Shown one piece after another: positions 22,261 through 32,279 of a stretch of 64,000 nt of DNA; within the stretch, counting starts at the first letter, position 1; every line of letters begins with the position of its first letter. Source of the stretch: Massilia litorea (lineage in GTDB: Bacteria > Pseudomonadota > Gammaproteobacteria > Burkholderiales > Burkholderiaceae_D); assembly GCF_015101885.1 (NCBI RefSeq), contig NZ_CP062941.1:4898001-4962000 (forward strand), written 5' to 3'. A program made the position numbers and the translations under genes. The notes beneath the pieces were generated by a model. The model saw only the letters and a program-made list of their open reading frames with translations. It did not search any database and was not told the DNA's origin.

Positions 22261-22288
22261 ATTCTAAAGCGTTCCAGGATGATGCAAA
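22261..22288 (-). promoter_or_regulatory. Candidate clpSA promoter very close to the ATG
   Basis: On the minus strand, TTTGCA (22288-22283), a 16-base spacer and TAGAAT (22266-22261). The predicted start of transcription falls on or beside the clpS ATG (22254), which would make a leaderless mRNA. The -10 matches five of six consensus bases; the -35 is weak. Confidence 0.45.
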
Positions 22289-22465
22289 GCGGAAATATCA
22301 GATCACGAGTTCAGATCGCGTCACTCAGCTCACTTCGATTCGCTTTCATCTTACTTGTTTTCCGTTGAAAGCGCAGATGGCGATCCGATTGCGGAAATCA
22401 AGAGCTGGGTTTGCACCCTGCATGCATGACGTATGAAAAAATTAACAACAGTCGCATCAAAGGGC

Positions 22466-22611
22466 TTGACTTCAAAATCCAGTGCATCAACAATGCAAAC
22501 ATTGACATGTACTTATGTACTTGTTGATAAGAAGTGAGCAGGCTGAGGAGGGGGCAAGAAGCTTCTTGCTTTTATGGCTCGTGTGATTTGTTTATATTTG
22601 AAAGTTCTTTT
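22466..22611 (+). promoter_or_regulatory. Candidate promoter and leader of the cold-shock gene
   Basis: TTGACT (22466-22471), a 17-base spacer and AACAAT (22489-22494) give a plausible sigma-70 promoter. It leaves a leader of just over 100 bases before the cold-shock ATG, in line with the long structured leaders usual for this gene family. The 22255-22465 stretch before it holds no gene. Confidence 0.5.
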
Positions 22612-22815
22612 ATGGCAACTGGTACTGTTAAGTGGTTCAATGATTCCAAAGGCTTTGGCTTCATCACTCCAGATGACGGCGGCGAGGATCTGTTCGCGCA
22701 TTTCTCCGCAATCAACATGAACGGTTTTAAGACCCTCAAAGAAGGTCAGAAAGTCCAATTCGAAGTCACGCAAGGCCCTAAAGGCAAGCAAGCTTCCAAC
22801 ATCCAGGGCATGTAA
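22612..22815 (+). CDS. Cold-shock protein, CspA family
   Basis: 67-residue single cold-shock domain, an RNA chaperone. RNP1 reads KGFGFI and RNP2 reads DLFAHFSAI. Standard length for the family. The start [16 protein letters not shown] is canonical; a longer upstream frame in the AT-rich leader was rejected. Monocistronic, with its own leader and a strong terminator. Whether it is cold-induced cannot be told from the sequence. Confidence 0.97.
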   Translation: MATGTVKWFNDSKGFGFITPDDGGEDLFAHFSAINMNGFKTLKEGQKVQFEVTQGPKGKQASNIQGM

Positions 22816-22834
22816 TACCGTCCTCGGAAGCGAG

Positions 22835-22862
22835 AAACCCCGCAGCATGCGGGGTTTTTTTT
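22835..22862 (+). terminator. Rho-independent terminator of the cold-shock gene
   Basis: AACCCCGC/GCGGGGTT stem with a five-base loop followed by eight T residues. Confidence 0.92.
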
Positions 22863-22870
22863 CGCCGAAT

Positions 22871-22901
22871 AAAAAAGCCCGCCTCGACGAGACGGGCTTT
22901 A
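22871..22901 (-). terminator. Rho-independent terminator of icd
   Basis: On the minus strand an AAAGCCCG...CGGGCTTT stem followed by T residues, placed just after the icd stop codon and back to back with the cold-shock terminator. Confidence 0.88.
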
Positions 22902-22916
22902 TAGGCCAGGCCCGGC

Positions 22917-24173
22917 TTATTGCATCTGCTCGATCATGACCTCGCCAAAGCCCGAGCACGACACTTGCGTCGCGCCTTCCATCAAACGCGCGAAGTCGTA
23001 GGTCACGCGCTTCGAGGTGATCGCCTTTTCCATCGACGAGATGATCAGGTCGGCCGCTTCGGTCCAGCCCATGTGGCGCAGCATCATCTCAGCCGACAGG
23101 ATCAGCGAACCCGGGTTCACGTAATCCTTGCCCGCATACTTGGGCGCGGTGCCGTGGGTCGCCTCGAACATGGCCACCGAGTCCGACATGTTGGCGCCCG
23201 GCGCGATGCCGATGCCGCCGACCTGGGCCGCCAGCGCATCCGAGACATAGTCGCCGTTCAGGTTCAGGGTGGCGATCACGCTGTACTCGGCAGGGCGCAG
23301 CAGGATCTGCTGGAGGAAGGCGTCGGCGATCGAATCCTTGATGATGATGTCGCGTCCCGTCTTCGGGTTCTTGAAGCGGACCCACGGGCCGCCGTCGATC
23401 AGCTCGGCGCCGAATTCCTTCTGCGCCAGCGCATAGGCCCAGTCGCGGAAACCGCCTTCGGTATACTTCATGATGTTGCCCTTGTGGACAATCGTGACCG
23501 ATGGCTTGTCGTGGTCGACCGCGTACTGGATGGCCTTGCGCACCAGGCGCTCGGTGCCTTCGCGCGAGACGGGCTTGATGCCGATGCCCGAGGTTTCCGG
23601 GAAGCGGATTTTCCTGACACCCATTTCGTTAACGAGGAAGTCGATCATCTTCTTCGCGCCTTCCGACTCCGCCGCCCACTCGATGCCGGCATAGATGTCT
23701 TCCGAATTCTCGCGGAAGATGACCATGTCGGTCTTTTCCGGCTGCTTCAGCGGCGACGGCACGCCGGCGAAATAGCGCACCGGACGCAGGCAGACGTAGA
23801 GGTCGAGTTCCTGGCGCAGCGCCACGTTGAGCGAACGGATGCCGCCGCCGACCGGCGTCGTCAGCGGGCCCTTGATCGAGACCACGTAGTCCTTCACGAC
23901 CTCCAGGGTCTCGGGCGGCAGCCAGACGTCGGGGCCGTAGATGCCGGTCGACTTCTCGCCGGCAAAAATTTCCATCCAGCTGATCTTGCGCCGGCCGCCA
24001 TAGGCCTTGGCCACTGCCGCGTCGACCACCTTGAGCATCACCGGCGTGATGTCGATGCCGGTGCCGTCGCCTTCGATATAGGGGATGATCGGGTTGTCCG
24101 GCACGGTGAGCGAGAAATCGGCATTGACCGTGATTTTCTGGCCGTCGGCAGGTACAGTGATATGTTGGTACAT
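22917..24173 (-). CDS. icd: Isocitrate dehydrogenase, NADP-dependent, dimeric type
   Basis: 418-residue enzyme of the E. coli Icd type, oxidising isocitrate to 2-oxoglutarate in the TCA cycle. The isocitrate-binding loop [13 protein letters not shown] is present and holds the serine that IDH kinase/phosphatase targets in enterics. [11 protein letters not shown], the metal-binding [10 protein letters not shown] and the cofactor segment [13 protein letters not shown] are also there; the last favours NADP. Its promoter block is shared with the unrelated monomeric isocitrate dehydrogenase 3 kb away. A single gene with a terminator behind it. Confidence 0.96.
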   Translation of the reverse strand: MYQHITVPADGQKITVNADFSLTVPDNPIIPYIEGDGTGIDITPVMLKVVDAAVAKAYGGRRKISWMEIFAGEKSTGIYGPDVWLPPETLEVVKDYVVSIKGPLTTPVGGGIRSLNVALRQELDLYVCLRPVRYFAGVPSPLKQPEKTDMVIFRENSEDIYAGIEWAAESEGAKKMIDFLVNEMGVRKIRFPETSGIGIKPVSREGTERLVRKAIQYAVDHDKPSVTIVHKGNIMKYTEGGFRDWAYALAQKEFGAELIDGGPWVRFKNPKTGRDIIIKDSIADAFLQQILLRPAEYSVIATLNLNGDYVSDALAAQVGGIGIAPGANMSDSVAMFEATHGTAPKYAGKDYVNPGSLILSAEMMLRHMGWTEAADLIISSMEKAITSKRVTYDFARLMEGATQVSCSGFGEVMIEQMQ

Positions 24174-24250
24174 CGTGTTTCTCCCAGGTGGTCGCAGGCG
24201 GGCGGCAGGCGCGCCATGCCAATTCCATTACAATAGCGGCGAAACCTGCC

Positions 24251-24300
24251 AGTCCTCTATAAGACATAAGATGGCGACTTGCATTATGCACCAGTATTTT
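24251..24300 (-). promoter_or_regulatory. icd promoter/operator block, shared with the second IDH gene
   Basis: On the minus strand: AAAATACTGGTGCATAATG (24300-24282, with CATAAT as likely -10), a 10-base gap, then TCTTATGTCTTATAGAGGACT (24271-24251). Both pieces recur before the monomeric IDH gene at 27456-27506. The position of the second piece just after the presumed transcription start suggests a repressor site. Confidence 0.65.
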
Positions 24301-24367
24301 GACAGATGCCACGACCCGGCGTCCGACGTTTTCGTTGGCATCCCCGCTTCAGCACCACCTTTTATTC

Positions 24368-24928
24368 ATGCCGCTTATTCTCTTCAATAAACCCTTCCAG
24401 GTCCTGTGCCAGTTTTCGCCGCAGGAAGGCCGCGAATCGCTTGCGGATTACCTCTCGATTCCCGGCATCTACCCCGCCGGCCGGCTGGACGCCGACAGCG
24501 AGGGCCTGATGCTGCTGACCGACGACGGCGCCCTGCAGCACAAGATCGCGCACCCGGACCACAAGGAAGCCAAGACCTACCTGGTGCAGGTGGACGGCGT
24601 GCCGGATGCCGCCGCCCTCGCCCGCCTGCAGGCGCCGCTCGACCTGGGCGATTTCGTGACGAAACCCTGCCGCGCGGTACGCATCGCCGAGCCCGAATGG
24701 CTGTGGCCGCGCAATCCGCCGATCCGTACCCGCGCCGACAAGCCGACGGGGTGGATTGCGATCACGCTGGAAGAGGGAAAGAACCGGCAGGTGCGGAGGA
24801 TGACGGCGGCGGTCGGCTTGCCGACGTTGCGGCTGGTGCGCAGCAGTATCGGGCCGTTCAGTCTGGCGACGCATCCGCTGATGCCGGGCGAGTTCGTCGA
24901 GGTGCCGGTGACCGCGATAAGGCGATGA
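24368..24928 (+). CDS. rluE: Pseudouridine synthase, RsuA/RluE family
   Basis: 186-residue RNA-uridine isomerase. The catalytic aspartate lies in GRLDADSEGL (about residue 41), and the C-terminal GKNRQVRRM block is typical. It lacks the N-terminal S4 domain of RsuA and RluB, which points to the RluE type (modifies 23S rRNA U2457 in E. coli); that subfamily call is by length and motif only. The ATG at 24368 (MPLILFNKPFQVL) matches the family start; an earlier in-frame ATG would run through the icd promoter block. It is divergent from icd and lacks a clear ribosome-binding site. Confidence 0.85.
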   Translation: MPLILFNKPFQVLCQFSPQEGRESLADYLSIPGIYPAGRLDADSEGLMLLTDDGALQHKIAHPDHKEAKTYLVQVDGVPDAAALARLQAPLDLGDFVTKPCRAVRIAEPEWLWPRNPPIRTRADKPTGWIAITLEEGKNRQVRRMTAAVGLPTLRLVRSSIGPFSLATHPLMPGEFVEVPVTAIRR

Positions 24929-24930
24929 TT

Positions 24931-24962
24931 CGTCCGGTGGGCACAGGGTGCCCACCCTACGC
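24931..24962. repeat. REP-like palindromic repeat, copy 2
   Basis: GGTGGGCACAGGGTGCCCACC followed by CTACG, immediately after the pseudouridine synthase gene. Inverse orientation to copy 1. Confidence 0.7.
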
Positions 24963-24987
24963 CCGAGTTCACACGGTTCGAATACAA

Positions 24988-25025
24988 ATAAAAAACCCGC
25001 CGGCCCTTTCGGGGCGGCGGGTTTT
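24988..25025. terminator. Bidirectional terminator between rluE and the monomeric IDH gene
   Basis: AAACCCGCCG/CGGCGGGTTT stem flanked by A-rich sequence on one side and T residues on the other, so it can serve both convergent genes. Confidence 0.88.
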
Positions 25026-25045
25026 TCGTTACCAGCTGAGATAGC

Positions 25046-27280
<2,235 letters not shown>

Positions 27281-27455
27281 GCGCTTTTTCCTCGGTTCTC
27301 GCGAACGGTCGCGATGGTTCAAACTAATAAGTAAGGCGTGTCTTCGTTCGCGCTGAACGCGACGTCCCAGGCGGTCCGCCGTTCATGCTACTCCTCCTTC
27401 ACGCGAAGGGGAATGGATCGCGAAGGCGCTGCCGGGAGACCTCTGCCGCGCCTCG

Positions 27456-27506
27456 AGTCTTCTATAAGACATAAGACGAGCGTTTCACATTATGCACCAG
27501 TATTTT
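27456..27506 (-). promoter_or_regulatory. Promoter/operator block of the monomeric IDH gene
   Basis: On the minus strand: AAAATACTGGTGCATAATG (27506-27488), an 11-base gap and TCTTATGTCTTATAGAAGACT (27476-27456). The first piece is identical to that upstream of the dimeric icd and the second differs by one base. Confidence 0.65.
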
Positions 27507-27613
27507 ACTGTGCGCCACAGCTTTAGCAAGCCACAGGCGGCTGCCCGGCGCGCGGGCGCCTGCGAACGCGCTAGGATAGTGTCCAAAGCCCTGATGATTC
27601 CGAAGGAGTTGCC

Positions 27614-28411
27614 ATGACCGTCCGCCAGTCCGATGCACGGATGATTCCCGAACTGCGCTCCCTCGGCTGGGCCGGCTATCTGCTGGGCTTCGGCCTGGGC
27701 GGCTTTTTTGACGGCATCCTGCTGCACCAGATCCTGCAGTGGCATCACCTGCTCTCGCTCGTCACGCGCCCGCCCTTCCAGGACATCCGCGTCCAGATCC
27801 TGGCCGATGGCCTGTTTCACCTGCTGATGTACGTGATCGCCTTCATCGGGCTATGGAAGCTGTGGAAGGCGCGCCACCAGTTCGGCGCCGTGGGCGGCGA
27901 CCGCCTGCTGCTGGCCAACGCGGCGACCGGCTTCGGCGCCTGGCACATCCTCGATGGGGTGCTGTCGCACTGGCTGCTCGGCATTCATCGCGTCCGGCTC
28001 GATTCCGACAAGCTGCTGTTCTGGGACTTGCTGTGGTTCGTCGTGTTCGGCGTGGCGTTTGTCGTGCTCGGCTGGTGGCTGCGGCGATCGGACGCCAGCT
28101 TTGGAGGCCGCGGCGGCGTGGCGGCGCTGGTGCTGGCGGTGCTGGCCGGCGGGCCGGTCGCGGCGCTGCCGCCGCCGGGGGTGGATACGGTGATGGTGTT
28201 CTACAAGCCGGGCACCAGGCCGGCGACCGTGTTCGCCGGGATCGAGGCGGTCGACGGGCGCATCCTGTGGTCCTCGCCGGCGGGCGACGTGTGGGCGCTG
28301 GACGTCAAGGACAAGGAAAAAACGGCCCTGCTCTACCGCCATGGGGCCTGGATGGTCAGCAATTCGGCGCTCGCGGTCGGGTGCCTGGCCTGGACCTCGG
28401 CACGCAGTTGA
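27614..28411 (+). CDS. DUF2243 membrane protein
   Basis: 265-residue inner-membrane protein. The DUF2243 domain spans about residues 15-160 with four hydrophobic segments. It carries conserved histidines in GILLHQILQWHH, DGLFHLL, GAWHILDGVLSHW and LGIHR, a pattern that could bind metal or haem (inference). After a further hydrophobic stretch (about 168-183), a soluble tail of about 80 residues has no family I recognise. The start has GGAG upstream. Single gene, facing the other way from the monomeric IDH. Function unknown. Confidence 0.85.
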   Translation: MTVRQSDARMIPELRSLGWAGYLLGFGLGGFFDGILLHQILQWHHLLSLVTRPPFQDIRVQILADGLFHLLMYVIAFIGLWKLWKARHQFGAVGGDRLLLANAATGFGAWHILDGVLSHWLLGIHRVRLDSDKLLFWDLLWFVVFGVAFVVLGWWLRRSDASFGGRGGVAALVLAVLAGGPVAALPPPGVDTVMVFYKPGTRPATVFAGIEAVDGRILWSSPAGDVWALDVKDKEKTALLYRHGAWMVSNSALAVGCLAWTSARS

Positions 28412-28520
28412 CCGTAGGGTGGGCTCTGCCCACGCGGTGATACGTACCGGCTCCGATTTCGTGCTCGACGATCTCGCCGTCGCGTATCACGCGTGGGCAC
28501 GAGTGCCCACCCTACGGTGC
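28411..28520. repeat. REP-like repeat pair in inverted orientation (copies 3 and 4)
   Basis: Copy 3 (28411-28443) reads ACCGTAGGGTGGGC..GCCCACGCGGTGATAC; copy 4 (28484-28517) is its reverse complement, GTATCACGCGTGGGC..GCCCACCCTACGGT. Together they form a long stem with a loop of about 40 bases, like BIME elements in other bacteria. The pair lies between the DUF2243 gene and rpsT. Confidence 0.75.
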
Positions 28521-28568
28521 ACGACCGATAACGATGTTCGTCAGCGCGAATAATCGACCGAAAAAGCG

Positions 28569-28603
28569 GAAAAACCCGCCGGGGCTTGCGCCGGGCGGGT
28601 CTT
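28569..28603 (-). terminator. Rho-independent terminator of rpsT
   Basis: On the minus strand ACCCGCC...GGCGGGT stem followed by TTTTTCC, placed 50 bp past the rpsT stop. Confidence 0.85.
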
Positions 28604-28652
28604 TCTTCCACTGTACTGCCAGCGCGGCCTGGGCCGCGCGCCAACCGGTCTA

Positions 28653-28919
28653 TCAGGCCGACAGGGCTTTCAGGGCAGCAGCCAGGCGGCTCTTGTGGCG
28701 AGCGGCCTTGTTCTTGTGGATGATTTTCTTGTCAGCGATGCTGTCGATGGTCGACACGGACGACTGGAAGATGCTGGTTGCAGCAGCTTTGTCGCCAGCC
28801 TGGATGGCTTTACGGACGGCCTTGATGGCGGTGCGCAGGGTCGAACGCTGAGCGCTGTTGTGTGCGTTTTGCTTAACTGCTTGACGAGCGCGTTTGCGCG
28901 CTTGTGCGGTATTTGCCAT
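28653..28919 (-). CDS. rpsT: 30S ribosomal protein S20
   Basis: 88-residue, lysine/arginine-rich S20, a 16S rRNA-binding protein. The N-terminus [20 protein letters not shown] and the [16 protein letters not shown] block are diagnostic, and the length is standard. The ATG at 28919 follows GGAA; the earlier in-frame start was rejected. Divergent from murJ, an arrangement common in proteobacteria. Confidence 0.98.
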   Translation of the reverse strand: MANTAQARKRARQAVKQNAHNSAQRSTLRTAIKAVRKAIQAGDKAAATSIFQSSVSTIDSIADKKIIHKNKAARHKSRLAAALKALSA

Positions 28920-29114
28920 GGAATTTCCTAAATCGGGGTCAAGTTGCGTTTGCAAACATTAGCGAGTCAAACTGGCCCATTCCAGTGCCTGCCAAAACAT
29001 TGTGTCTGCTAACAGAATTCAGTACAGCCCACGATTATAGCGAAACAACCCACTCCTGGCAAACCATTCTTCATTTTTACCACGAGAGAAACCGCGAGCG
29101 AGGTGTTGCCCAGC

Positions 29115-29120
29115 TATAAT
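29115..29120 (+). promoter_or_regulatory. Perfect -10 hexamer directly before murJ
   Basis: TATAAT ends eight bases before the murJ ATG. No convincing -35 is seen 17 bases upstream. The expected transcription start falls at the ATG, pointing to a leaderless message; no ribosome-binding site is present. Confidence 0.5.
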
Positions 29121-29128
29121 CTCGCCCC

Positions 29129-30679
29129 ATGAATCTGCTCAAGACCCTCGCTGCCATTTCCAGCATGACGATGCTGTCGCGCGTTACCGGCCTGCTGCGC
29201 GAAAGCCTGTTTGCCCGTGCCTTCGGCGCCTCCGCCTATACCGACGCCTTCATCATCGCCTTCCGCATCCCCAACCTGCTGCGCCGCCTGTTCGCGGAAG
29301 GAGCTTTCTCGCAGGCCTTCGTGCCGATCCTGTCGGAATACAAAACCCAGTACGGCCAGGACGCGACCAAGGGCCTGGTCGATCATGTCGCCACCTCGCT
29401 GGTCTGGGCCACGGTGCTCACCAGCGTGGTCGGCATCATTGGCGCGCCGGTGCTGCTGCTGATGATCGCCGGCGGCCTCGAACGTAATCCGGAAGCCTTC
29501 GACGCCTCGGTCCTGATGACGCGCCTGATGTTCCCCTACATCGCCTGCATGTCCTTCGTCGCCCTGGCCGGGGGCGTATTGAATACCTGGCGCCAGTTCA
29601 AGATCCCGGCCTTTACGCCGGTGTTGCTGAACCTGTCCTTCATCTTCGCCTCGCTGGTGCTGGTGCATTACCTGGATCAGCCGATCTATGCGATGGCGAT
29701 TGCCGTCTGCGTCGGCGGCCTGCTGCAGGTCGGGATCCAGATTCCGGCGCTCATCAAAATCGGCATGCTGCCGCGCATCTCCTTCAATCCGTTGTCGGGC
29801 CTGCGCGACGCCGGCGTGCGGCGCATGCTGAAAAAAATGGGACCGGCCGTGTTCGCCGTCTCGGCCGCCCAGATCAGCCTCCTGATCAACACCAGCATCG
29901 CCGCCAGCCTGGCCGAAGGCGCCGTCTCGGCCCTGCAGTACGCCGACCGCCTGATGGAATTCCCGACGGCGATGCTGGGCGTGGCGCTGGGCACGATCCT
30001 GCTGCCAAGCCTGTCGAAAGCCAGCGCCGAGAACGACACCCACGAGTATTCCTCGCTGCTGAACTGGGGACTGCGCCTGACCTTCCTGCTGGCCCTGCCT
30101 TCGGCGGTCGGGATGGCGGCGATGGCCGAGCCGCTGATCGCCACCCTCTTCCACTACGGTAAATTCACCGCCGCGGCCATCACCTCCTCGGCCATGCCTC
30201 TGATGGCCTACAGCGCGGGCCTGGTCGGCATCATCCTGGTCAAAACCCTTGCGCCGGCTTTTTATGCGCGCCAGGACATCCGCACCCCGGTGCGCATCGC
30301 CGTCGGCGTGCTGGTCGCGACCCAGCTGATGAACCTGGTCTTCGTGCCGCTGTTCGGCGTGGCCGGACTGGCCCTGTCGATCGGCCTGGGCGCCTGCATC
30401 AATGCAGCCTTTTTGTATTCGGGCCTGCGCCGGCGCGGCATCTACACGCCGCAAGCGGGCTGGGCGGTCTTCTTCCTGAAGCTGGCCGTCGCGGTCAGCG
30501 TGATGGGCGCGGTCGCCTGGTTCAGCCAGGCGCAGTTCGACTGGGCCGCACTGCGCGCCCGGCCGCTGCTGCGTATGGCGGCGCTGTTCGGCATCATCGC
30601 CCTCTCCGGCATCACCTATTTCGGCGTGCTGGTCGGCCTGGGTTTCCGTCCGCGCGACTTCAAGCGCCGCGCCAAGTAA
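29129..30679 (+). CDS. murJ: MurJ, lipid II flippase
   Basis: 516-residue MOP-superfamily membrane protein that moves lipid II across the inner membrane for peptidoglycan synthesis. About 14 hydrophobic segments are visible. The N-terminal block SMTMLSRVTGLLRESLFARAFG and the RIPNLLRRLFAEGAFSQAF stretch are diagnostic, including the arginines lining the cavity. Essential in most bacteria. Its stop abuts the stop of the convergent pseudopilin gene. Confidence 0.97.
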   Translation: MNLLKTLAAISSMTMLSRVTGLLRESLFARAFGASAYTDAFIIAFRIPNLLRRLFAEGAFSQAFVPILSEYKTQYGQDATKGLVDHVATSLVWATVLTSVVGIIGAPVLLLMIAGGLERNPEAFDASVLMTRLMFPYIACMSFVALAGGVLNTWRQFKIPAFTPVLLNLSFIFASLVLVHYLDQPIYAMAIAVCVGGLLQVGIQIPALIKIGMLPRISFNPLSGLRDAGVRRMLKKMGPAVFAVSAAQISLLINTSIAASLAEGAVSALQYADRLMEFPTAMLGVALGTILLPSLSKASAENDTHEYSSLLNWGLRLTFLLALPSAVGMAAMAEPLIATLFHYGKFTAAAITSSAMPLMAYSAGLVGIILVKTLAPAFYARQDIRTPVRIAVGVLVATQLMNLVFVPLFGVAGLALSIGLGACINAAFLYSGLRRRGIYTPQAGWAVFFLKLAVAVSVMGAVAWFSQAQFDWAALRARPLLRMAALFGIIALSGITYFGVLVGLGFRPRDFKRRAK

Positions 30680-31381
30680 TCAGGCGCCCGAAGCGGTAGC
30701 GGGCGGAGGTGGTGGCGGTTCGTCCGGTTCGGCCGGCTCCTGTGCCGGTTCCACCGGCGGCGCTTCGGTCGGCGGCGGTTCAGTTGGCGGCGTTTCAGGT
30801 GATGAGGCGGGCGGCGGGTCGGCCGGCGATGGCGGCGGCACCGGGGTCAACGGCGGCACCGGCGCCGGCGGCGGTTTCACCGGTGCCGGCGGCGGCGGAG
30901 GTACGGGGACGCCCTGCCCCGCCGTAAACTTCCACTCCGACAGATGCTCCTTGTTCTCGAAACCCTGGAAACGCGCGTCGAAGTTCGCCACTTTCAGCGG
31001 CTGCGCCTGCGACAGGCTGTAAATCGCCAGCACCCCGACCTTGTCGCCCTGGTACTGGATGCCCCACTCGGTGCCGCCCGTCACCGGGTCCACGAAGATC
31101 TTGCGCAGGTGGCGCCGGGTGCCGGGAAAGCGCGGATCCTTCAATAAGTCGTGCAGGGCCGGCGGCACCGGGTTGGACCCCTGGGGCGTGGCGGCGGCAT
31201 AGCTGCGCAGGGCCGCGCTGAAGGCGGCGCCGATCTCGAGCAGCTCCTGCTCGGCGGCCGCGCGCCGCAACAGGCCGTCGACCTCCAGCGTCGCCGCACC
31301 GACCATCCCAAGGATCGCGACGAACACCACCAGCCCGACATAGGTGAAGCCGGCCTCGCGATGAACGGGTTTCGCTACCAT
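30680..31381 (-). CDS. Atypical pseudopilin with proline-rich tail
   Basis: 233 residues. A short leader MVAKPVHREAG is followed by FTYVGLVVFVAILGMVGAA, a type III prepilin signal and hydrophobic helix. The usual glutamate at mature position 5 is a glycine. This is otherwise known mainly for GspK-type tip pseudopilins, though the protein is too short to be GspK. A globular part (about 35-160) carries a DPVTGGTEWGIQYQGDKVGV segment of the GspG/H kind. The last 75 residues are almost wholly proline, alanine, glutamate and threonine. Last gene of the secretion operon, overlapping the previous gene by 7 bp. Probably a minor pseudopilin; tail function unknown. Confidence 0.75.
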   Translation of the reverse strand: MVAKPVHREAGFTYVGLVVFVAILGMVGAATLEVDGLLRRAAAEQELLEIGAAFSAALRSYAAATPQGSNPVPPALHDLLKDPRFPGTRRHLRKIFVDPVTGGTEWGIQYQGDKVGVLAIYSLSQAQPLKVANFDARFQGFENKEHLSEWKFTAGQGVPVPPPPPAPVKPPPAPVPPLTPVPPPSPADPPPASSPETPPTEPPPTEAPPVEPAQEPAEPDEPPPPPPATASGA

Positions 31382-31761
31382 TCGGCGTAGGGGCGGCCGT
31401 CGCGGCCGTTCCCCGGCGCGCCGCTGTGGATGTTGTAGACGGCGCCCGGCGTACCCTCTTCTTCCGGCGGCGTGACGATCCAGCCGCTGTCGCTTTCCAG
31501 GATCGGATCCATCGGCAGGCGCGCCAGGTATTTTTTCTCGACCAGCTGCTCGAGCGAATCCGGATAGCGTCCGGTATCGGAATGAAACTGATCGATCACC
31601 GCGCGCGTGCTGCGCAGGTTATCCATCAGGATGGTTTCCTTTGCACTGTCCACGCTCGGGAAGAAGCGCGGTACGGCCAGCGTCAGCAGCAGCGCGACGA
31701 TGGCCAGCACGACCAGCAGTTCGATCAGGGTGAAGCCGTTTCTGGAGCGTGGGGTTCGCAT
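31375..31761 (-). CDS. GspG-like pseudopilin
   Basis: 128-residue pseudopilin. The leader MRTPRSRNG ends in the processing glycine, followed by [20 protein letters not shown] with Glu5 intact. The C-terminal part has the GspG-like pattern YPDSLEQLVEKKYLARLPMDPI and a glycine-rich end, without the calcium-site sequence of true GspG. The ATG at 31761 was preferred to an upstream GTG because it directly follows the preceding gene's stop. Placed in the secretion operon with two other pseudopilins. Confidence 0.85.
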   Translation of the reverse strand: MRTPRSRNGFTLIELLVVLAIVALLLTLAVPRFFPSVDSAKETILMDNLRSTRAVIDQFHSDTGRYPDSLEQLVEKKYLARLPMDPILESDSGWIVTPPEEEGTPGAVYNIHSGAPGNGRDGRPYAEW

Positions 31762-31763
31762 CG

Positions 31764-32279
31764 TCACCACCGCCGGTAAGGTATGCCGCTCAGGCCGACG
31801 CGGGTCGACGTCGAATACACGTCGTAGACATCGTCGCCCTCCTTCGGTTCTTCCGCTTCGCTGGCGTAGCTGCGCTTGCCCCAGGTCTGGGCGTCGCCCA
31901 GTCCGGGATCGGGATTGAACGGGTCGCGCGGCAGGCGGCGCAGGAAGTAGATCTTCGCGCCCTTGGGACTGCGCAGGTCGCGCACGCCGTCGACCAGCAG
32001 CTCGAGCTTTTCCGGATAGCCGCTGGCACCGGCCGCTTTCGCGATGCGGCCTTCGTCGGCGGCGCGTTTATAGGCGTCGAGCGCGCCGCGGATCTCGCGC
32101 AGGGACTGGCGCAGGACCTGTTCGTTGCGGCGCTGGACGACCGTCTGGCCGACCGGGATGACCAGGGTGGCCAGCAGGGCCAGGATGGCGAGGGTGACGA
32201 GGAGTTCGATCAGGGTGAAGCCGCGCAGCCCGGCGCGTGGACGCGGGCGTGCGTTGAACACCTGTGCGGCGAGATTCAT
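31764..32279 (-). CDS. GspG-like pseudopilin
   Basis: 171-residue pseudopilin. A 20-residue leader ends in RG, then [20 protein letters not shown] with Glu5 present. The body has [21 protein letters not shown] and [10 protein letters not shown], the GspG-type loop. The start ATG overlaps the secretin stop by 4 bp. Likely a minor subunit of the same fibre as the main GspG. Confidence 0.87.
   Translation of the reverse strand: MNLAAQVFNARPRPRAGLRGFTLIELLVTLAILALLATLVIPVGQTVVQRRNEQVLRQSLREIRGALDAYKRAADEGRIAKAAGASGYPEKLELLVDGVRDLRSPKGAKIYFLRRLPRDPFNPDPGLGDAQTWGKRSYASEAEEPKEGDDVYDVYSTSTRVGLSGIPYRRW

Noticed and set aside
24299-24367. Earlier start for the pseudouridine synthase gene
   Set aside because: It overlaps the icd promoter block and adds sequence unlike the family; MPLILFNKPF at 24368 matches family starts.
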